Origin: an uncultured Bacteroidia bacterium
Lineage (GTDB): Bacteria > Bacteroidota > Bacteroidia > Bacteroidales > ML635J-15
Assembly (NCBI GenBank): GCA_902791865.1
Contig: CADAXK010000002.1
Span: 415,974-479,973 of the forward strand
DNA: 64,000 nt
Reading direction: 5' to 3'
Every line of letters starts with the position of its first letter. Position 1 is the stretch's first letter. The notes under the pieces were generated by a model. It made no database searches and was not told the DNA's origin. It was given only the letters and a program-made list of their open reading frames with translations. The position numbers and the translations under genes were made by a program. Of the stretch, positions 62,114-64,000 are shown in pieces.

Positions 62114-62479
62114 ATGAAAGCAACTTTCAAAATATTGTCGCTTTGCCTTACGCTTCTGATCCTCACCAGAAGTGCCTCGCTGTATGCATTCTTCACCAAC
62201 GAAAACGCATTCGTAAGCAAAAGCCAGAAGACGGAACTGCTTGTCGCACAGAACGACAATTATACGCTAGTCATAACCGACAGAACCAAAGTAATCGACA
62301 ACAGCCAGCCGCAGAAAAGCAGATACGGCAGTTCCTTGCTCGACTACAGCAACATCCTGATTGACAAGGCCAATACGACAATTCTTTTTTCGCAATCGGT
62401 CACTTTCAAAACCAAGACCGAAAACAAAGCGATTTTCAAAGAGCATTATCTGACATTTCCATTCCATAATTTTTACTGA
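62114..62479 (+). CDS. Small exported protein of unknown family
   Basis: This 121-residue frame has a signal-like start ('ILSLCLTLLILTRSASLYAF') and a polar body without Cys or known motif ('NDNYTLVITDRTKVIDNS...TILFSQSVTFKTKTEN...KEHYLTFPFHNFY'). The ATG lies only a few bases after the T run of the HMA terminator and no promoter box or leader is seen, so expression must rely on read-through. Codon use looks like the neighbours. Coding is probable, not certain; function unknown. Confidence 0.55.
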   Translation: MKATFKILSLCLTLLILTRSASLYAFFTNENAFVSKSQKTELLVAQNDNYTLVITDRTKVIDNSQPQKSRYGSSLLDYSNILIDKANTTILFSQSVTFKTKTENKAIFKEHYLTFPFHNFY

Positions 62480-62497
62480 TTACAAAAACATAAACGC

Positions 62498-62516
62498 CCC
62501 TTCGACAAACTCAGGG
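62498..62516. repeat. Dispersed motif CCCTTCGACAAACTCAGGG
   Basis: A 19-bp sequence with complementary CCC...GGG ends that resembles a short repeat seen in many bacterial genomes (CCCTTCGACAAGCTCAGGG class). It directly precedes the third ~190-bp element; the remaining ~290 bp of this spacer hold nothing else. Confidence 0.45.
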
Positions 62517-62529
62517 AGCGAATATTAAC

Positions 62530-62725
62530 CGTCATTCCACAAGTCAGAACATACACGCGATACTGAAAGTGGAGCGTTGTAATGTTCGACTATGCGGAAC
62601 TCCTTCACGAAACGGAGTGAGTAATCTCCATAAAGAACGCATTAGGATAGCAATTAGGAGATTCCGCACAAGTGAACTCACAAGCAACGTTCCTTTTGCT
62701 GTTCGTTCTACTTTGCGGAATGACG
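62530..62725. mobile_element. ~190-bp inverted-end element, copy 3
   Basis: Begins CGTCATTCC and ends GGAATGACG, a 9-bp perfect inverted end. It is very similar to copy 1 in the left half (AGAACATACACGCGATAC, GGAGCGTTGTAATGTTCG, CTATGCGGAA) and to copy 2 in the right half (GGAGATTCCGC, CTCACAAGCAACGTTCCTT, GCTGTTCG, TTTGCGGAATGACG). Confidence 0.78.
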
Positions 62726-62772
62726 CAAAGAAAAAACATAATCAATTATTAATCAGTAAAAAAACAAACAAA

Positions 62773-63225
62773 ATGGACAGCAATATAATTTTAGGTATAG
62801 TAATCACGATAGCAGTGATTATACCAGTAGTAATACTTGCCACATCGGGCAAGAGAAAACAAAAGAGAAGCATTGAAAAATTCAGGAAGTTTGCCACAAG
62901 CAACGGCCTTGAACTCAGCGAGTTCGACTGCTGCGATCTCGGCTTAATCGGCATCGACAGCAAAGGAAAAAAGCTCGCCTACATGCCAAAAGGCAGTGAC
63001 GGCATAATCATTGACCTGCACGATGCAAAAAGCTGCAACAGCCGTACCTCGTCAGAAAATACACAAGGCGAAATCATCGACAAGCTCGTGATTGACATTG
63101 AGTTCAAGGAGGGCAAAGGCACTAAGATTCTGCCCTTGTTCTCATCGGAGAACAAACTCGCCCTCGATGCAGAAAAGGTTATCACCGAAAAGTGGAACAG
63201 AACGATTGCGGCAAACTTAGCGTAA
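62773..63225 (+). CDS. Small membrane-anchored protein of unknown family
   Basis: The start is taken at ATG 62773; the frame further upstream runs through the ~190-bp element and is not coding. The 150-residue protein has one N-terminal helix ('IILGIVITIAVIIPVVILA') followed by basic residues (SGKRKQKRS), so the rest faces the cytoplasm. The globular part has 'FDCCDLGLIGIDSKGKKLAY' and 'GIIIDLHDAKSCN' and is of mixed alpha/beta type. No known family recognised. It is followed by a long hairpin terminator. Confidence 0.7.
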   Translation: MDSNIILGIVITIAVIIPVVILATSGKRKQKRSIEKFRKFATSNGLELSEFDCCDLGLIGIDSKGKKLAYMPKGSDGIIIDLHDAKSCNSRTSSENTQGEIIDKLVIDIEFKEGKGTKILPLFSSENKLALDAEKVITEKWNRTIAANLA

Positions 63226-63248
63226 AAACAGAAGATTACATCAATACG

Positions 63249-63303
63249 AAGCGGTATTCCAGATGCTGAAACAAGTTCAGCTTGACGGGAAACCGCTTTT
63301 TTT
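63249..63303 (+). terminator. Long branched hairpin terminator
   Basis: The outer stem AAGCGGT / ACCGCTT and an inner perfect stem GCTGAA-acaag-TTCAGC form one long hairpin that ends in seven T. It separates the small membrane protein gene from the lipoprotein gene. Confidence 0.8.
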
Positions 63304-63315
63304 GTAAAAATTCAT

Positions 63316-63323
63316 TATCTTTG
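63316..63323 (+). promoter_or_regulatory. -7 box of the lipoprotein gene
   Basis: TATCTTTG, perfect TAnnTTTG, 16 nt before the ATG at 63339; it shows that the longer frame from 63282 is not used. Confidence 0.55.
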
Positions 63324-63338
63324 CCTAAAATTTCTGAC

Positions 63339-63824
63339 ATGCGCAAGCACCTTATAACATATATGGTTCTGCTATTACTTGCATCGGCAATAATGCCATC
63401 GTGCAAACCCGAGGAGGAATATCCTATCGAGCCGACAGTGACTTTCAAGGAATTCACCTTTGCCGACACCATATTGTTAGGCAACACAGTCAAGCAAGGA
63501 ACACTCACCTTCTCGTTTACAGATGGCGATGGCGACATTGGATTCGATACTGTTTCGCCACGAAAGAACACAATATTCATGACCAAGCACAAGATGAAAG
63601 ACAATGTGCTTACGCAGATGGACTTGCTTGTCGACCTCGACTACTTTGTGGAGCGCATATACAGCGATGACAAGAAACAAGCCATTAGCGGCGACATAAA
63701 AATCGAAGACCTCAACGAATACGCCATGTCGTTCGGCGACACCATAATGTACAAGTTCTACATCGTTGACCGTGCAGGCAACCACAGCAACACCGACAGC
63801 ACTGGGCTGATAATTGTGAACTGA
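63339..63824 (+). CDS. Lipoprotein of unknown function
   Basis: From ATG 63339 the 161-residue protein has a lipoprotein signal with lipobox 'SAIMPSC' (Cys22), followed by 'KPEEEYPIEPTVTFKEFTF'. The motif 'FSFTDGDGDIGFDT' with a D-rich loop and the closing 'YKFYIVDRAGNHSNTDSTG' match an Ig-like fold seen in many Bacteroidetes lipoproteins of unknown role. It should sit in the outer membrane or periplasm. Own promoter upstream. Confidence 0.8.
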   Translation: MRKHLITYMVLLLLASAIMPSCKPEEEYPIEPTVTFKEFTFADTILLGNTVKQGTLTFSFTDGDGDIGFDTVSPRKNTIFMTKHKMKDNVLTQMDLLVDLDYFVERIYSDDKKQAISGDIKIEDLNEYAMSFGDTIMYKFYIVDRAGNHSNTDSTGLIIVN

Positions 63825-63851
63825 AAGGCTATGGGCTAACGCCAGTTTCGA

Positions 63852-63867
63852 GGGCTGCGCCCGTTTC
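63852..63867. repeat. Inverted copy of the GAAACGGGCGCAGCCC repeat
   Basis: GGGCTGCGCCCGTTTC is the exact reverse complement of 16 bases at 57526-57541. It contains a small GGGC-tgc-GCCC hairpin and lies 28 bp after the lipoprotein stop. Confidence 0.65.
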
Positions 63868-63912
63868 AAGTTTCTATGTTTCTGGTTCAAGGGTTCAAAG
63901 ATGTCAATGCCT

Positions 63913-63941
63913 AAATAAGGTTGACCGTTTTTCCCTTATTT
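63913..63941. terminator. Hairpin between convergent genes
   Basis: An 8-bp perfect stem AAATAAGG / CCTTATTT with a 13-nt loop is followed by T on the plus strand. It lies between the lipoprotein gene and the partial minus-strand frame at the window end, so it may terminate either. Confidence 0.5.
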
Positions 63942-63942
63942 T

Positions 63943-64000
63943 TCATTGTATTTTTATTAATCTTCTTTTCCATTTGTAGCGGACCTTATTGGTTGCATTG
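63943..64000 (-). CDS. Possible C-terminal end of a gene running out of the window
   Basis: On the minus strand a frame open at the window edge reads NATNKVRYKWKRRLIKIQ and ends in TGA at 63943-63945, with a hairpin directly downstream. Only 18 residues are visible, strongly basic, and no family can be named. The position before a terminator-like hairpin makes it plausible. Confidence 0.35.
   Translation of the reverse strand, partial: NATNKVRYKWKRRLIKIQ

Noticed and set aside
62569..62772. Upstream extension of the 150-residue membrane protein
   Set aside because: The first 68 codons lie in and just after copy 3 of the element; the signal-anchor helix begins at the ATG at 62773.
1..64000. 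tRNA and rRNA genes
   Set aside because: I looked through the gene-free spacers and found no cloverleaf or rRNA-like sequence; most spacers are explained by promoters, terminators and short repeats.
63970..64000. Edge of an insertion sequence at the window end
   Set aside because: ACCTTATT near 63985 is the inverse of AATAAGGT near 63915, but an 8-bp match in AT-rich DNA is too short and no transposase motif is visible.

Overview
This window comes from a bacterium of the phylum Bacteroidota, most likely an uncultured member of the Bacteroidales. The evidence is consistent. Many exported proteins end in type IX secretion system (T9SS) sorting domains: type A 'PNP...G.Y' tails and type B 'FTPNGDG.ND' gliding-motility-type tails. 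Proteins of DUF1573, DUF4296 and DUF2795 type, a TamB/TsaD divergent pair and a SusC-like TonB receptor are present. Most gene starts are preceded by the Bacteroidetes -7 box TAnnTTTG rather than an E. coli promoter. The DNA is moderately AT-rich and no rRNA, tRNA, CRISPR array or intact transposase gene was seen. No T9SS machinery gene (por/gld) lies in the window, only its probable cargo.

Layout. 1-6.4 kb: end of an SpoU/TrmH-type methyltransferase, a secreted S8 protease with a type A tail, two DUF1573 proteins and tsaD. 6.5-12 kb: tamB (divergent from tsaD) and a membrane-anchored family 2 glycosyltransferase. 12-32 kb: a minus-strand operon of three very large surface proteins (961, 931 and 4717 residues). 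The last is a 14.2-kb repeat protein with about 33 SprB-like motifs and a type B sorting tail. 32.3-36.2 kb: ptb-buk (butyrate formation with ATP gain), a BRO/DinD-like protein, a PduO-type cobalamin adenosyltransferase and a DUF2795 protein. 36.5-49.9 kb: a second SprB-repeat surface protein with an IgGFc-binding-like head, a secreted C1 peptidase, an AsmA-like protein, and a 1352-residue CUB/P-domain T9SS cargo. 49.9-52.7 kb: a tightly overlapping minus-strand operon mlaE-mlaF-DUF4296 lipoprotein-small protein-ybaK. 52.8-57.4 kb: an LRR T9SS protein, manC, a GT4 glycosyltransferase and an ICMT-like methyltransferase. 57.6-62.5 kb: a probable metal-handling locus (His/Cys-rich exported protein, TonB receptor, outer-membrane barrel, and an exported HMA protein with a His/Cys repeat tail). 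62.8-64 kb: a membrane-anchored protein, a lipoprotein and the edge of one more gene.

How the genes fit together: the window is largely devoted to the cell envelope. There are secreted adhesin-like giants and proteases, lipid-transport proteins (TamB, AsmA, MlaEF), sugar-nucleotide and glycan enzymes, and a metal-uptake system, with a fermentative energy module (ptb-buk) between them. The intergenic DNA from about 53.9 kb to the end is rich in dispersed palindromes and in three copies of a ~190-bp element with inverted ends (CGTCATT...AATGACG), which looks like a small non-autonomous mobile element.

The strongest candidates for new biology are the three-gene giant operon with a shared FN3 tail that is not a recognised T9SS tail, the metal locus with duplicated promoter sequence, and the ~190-bp element family.
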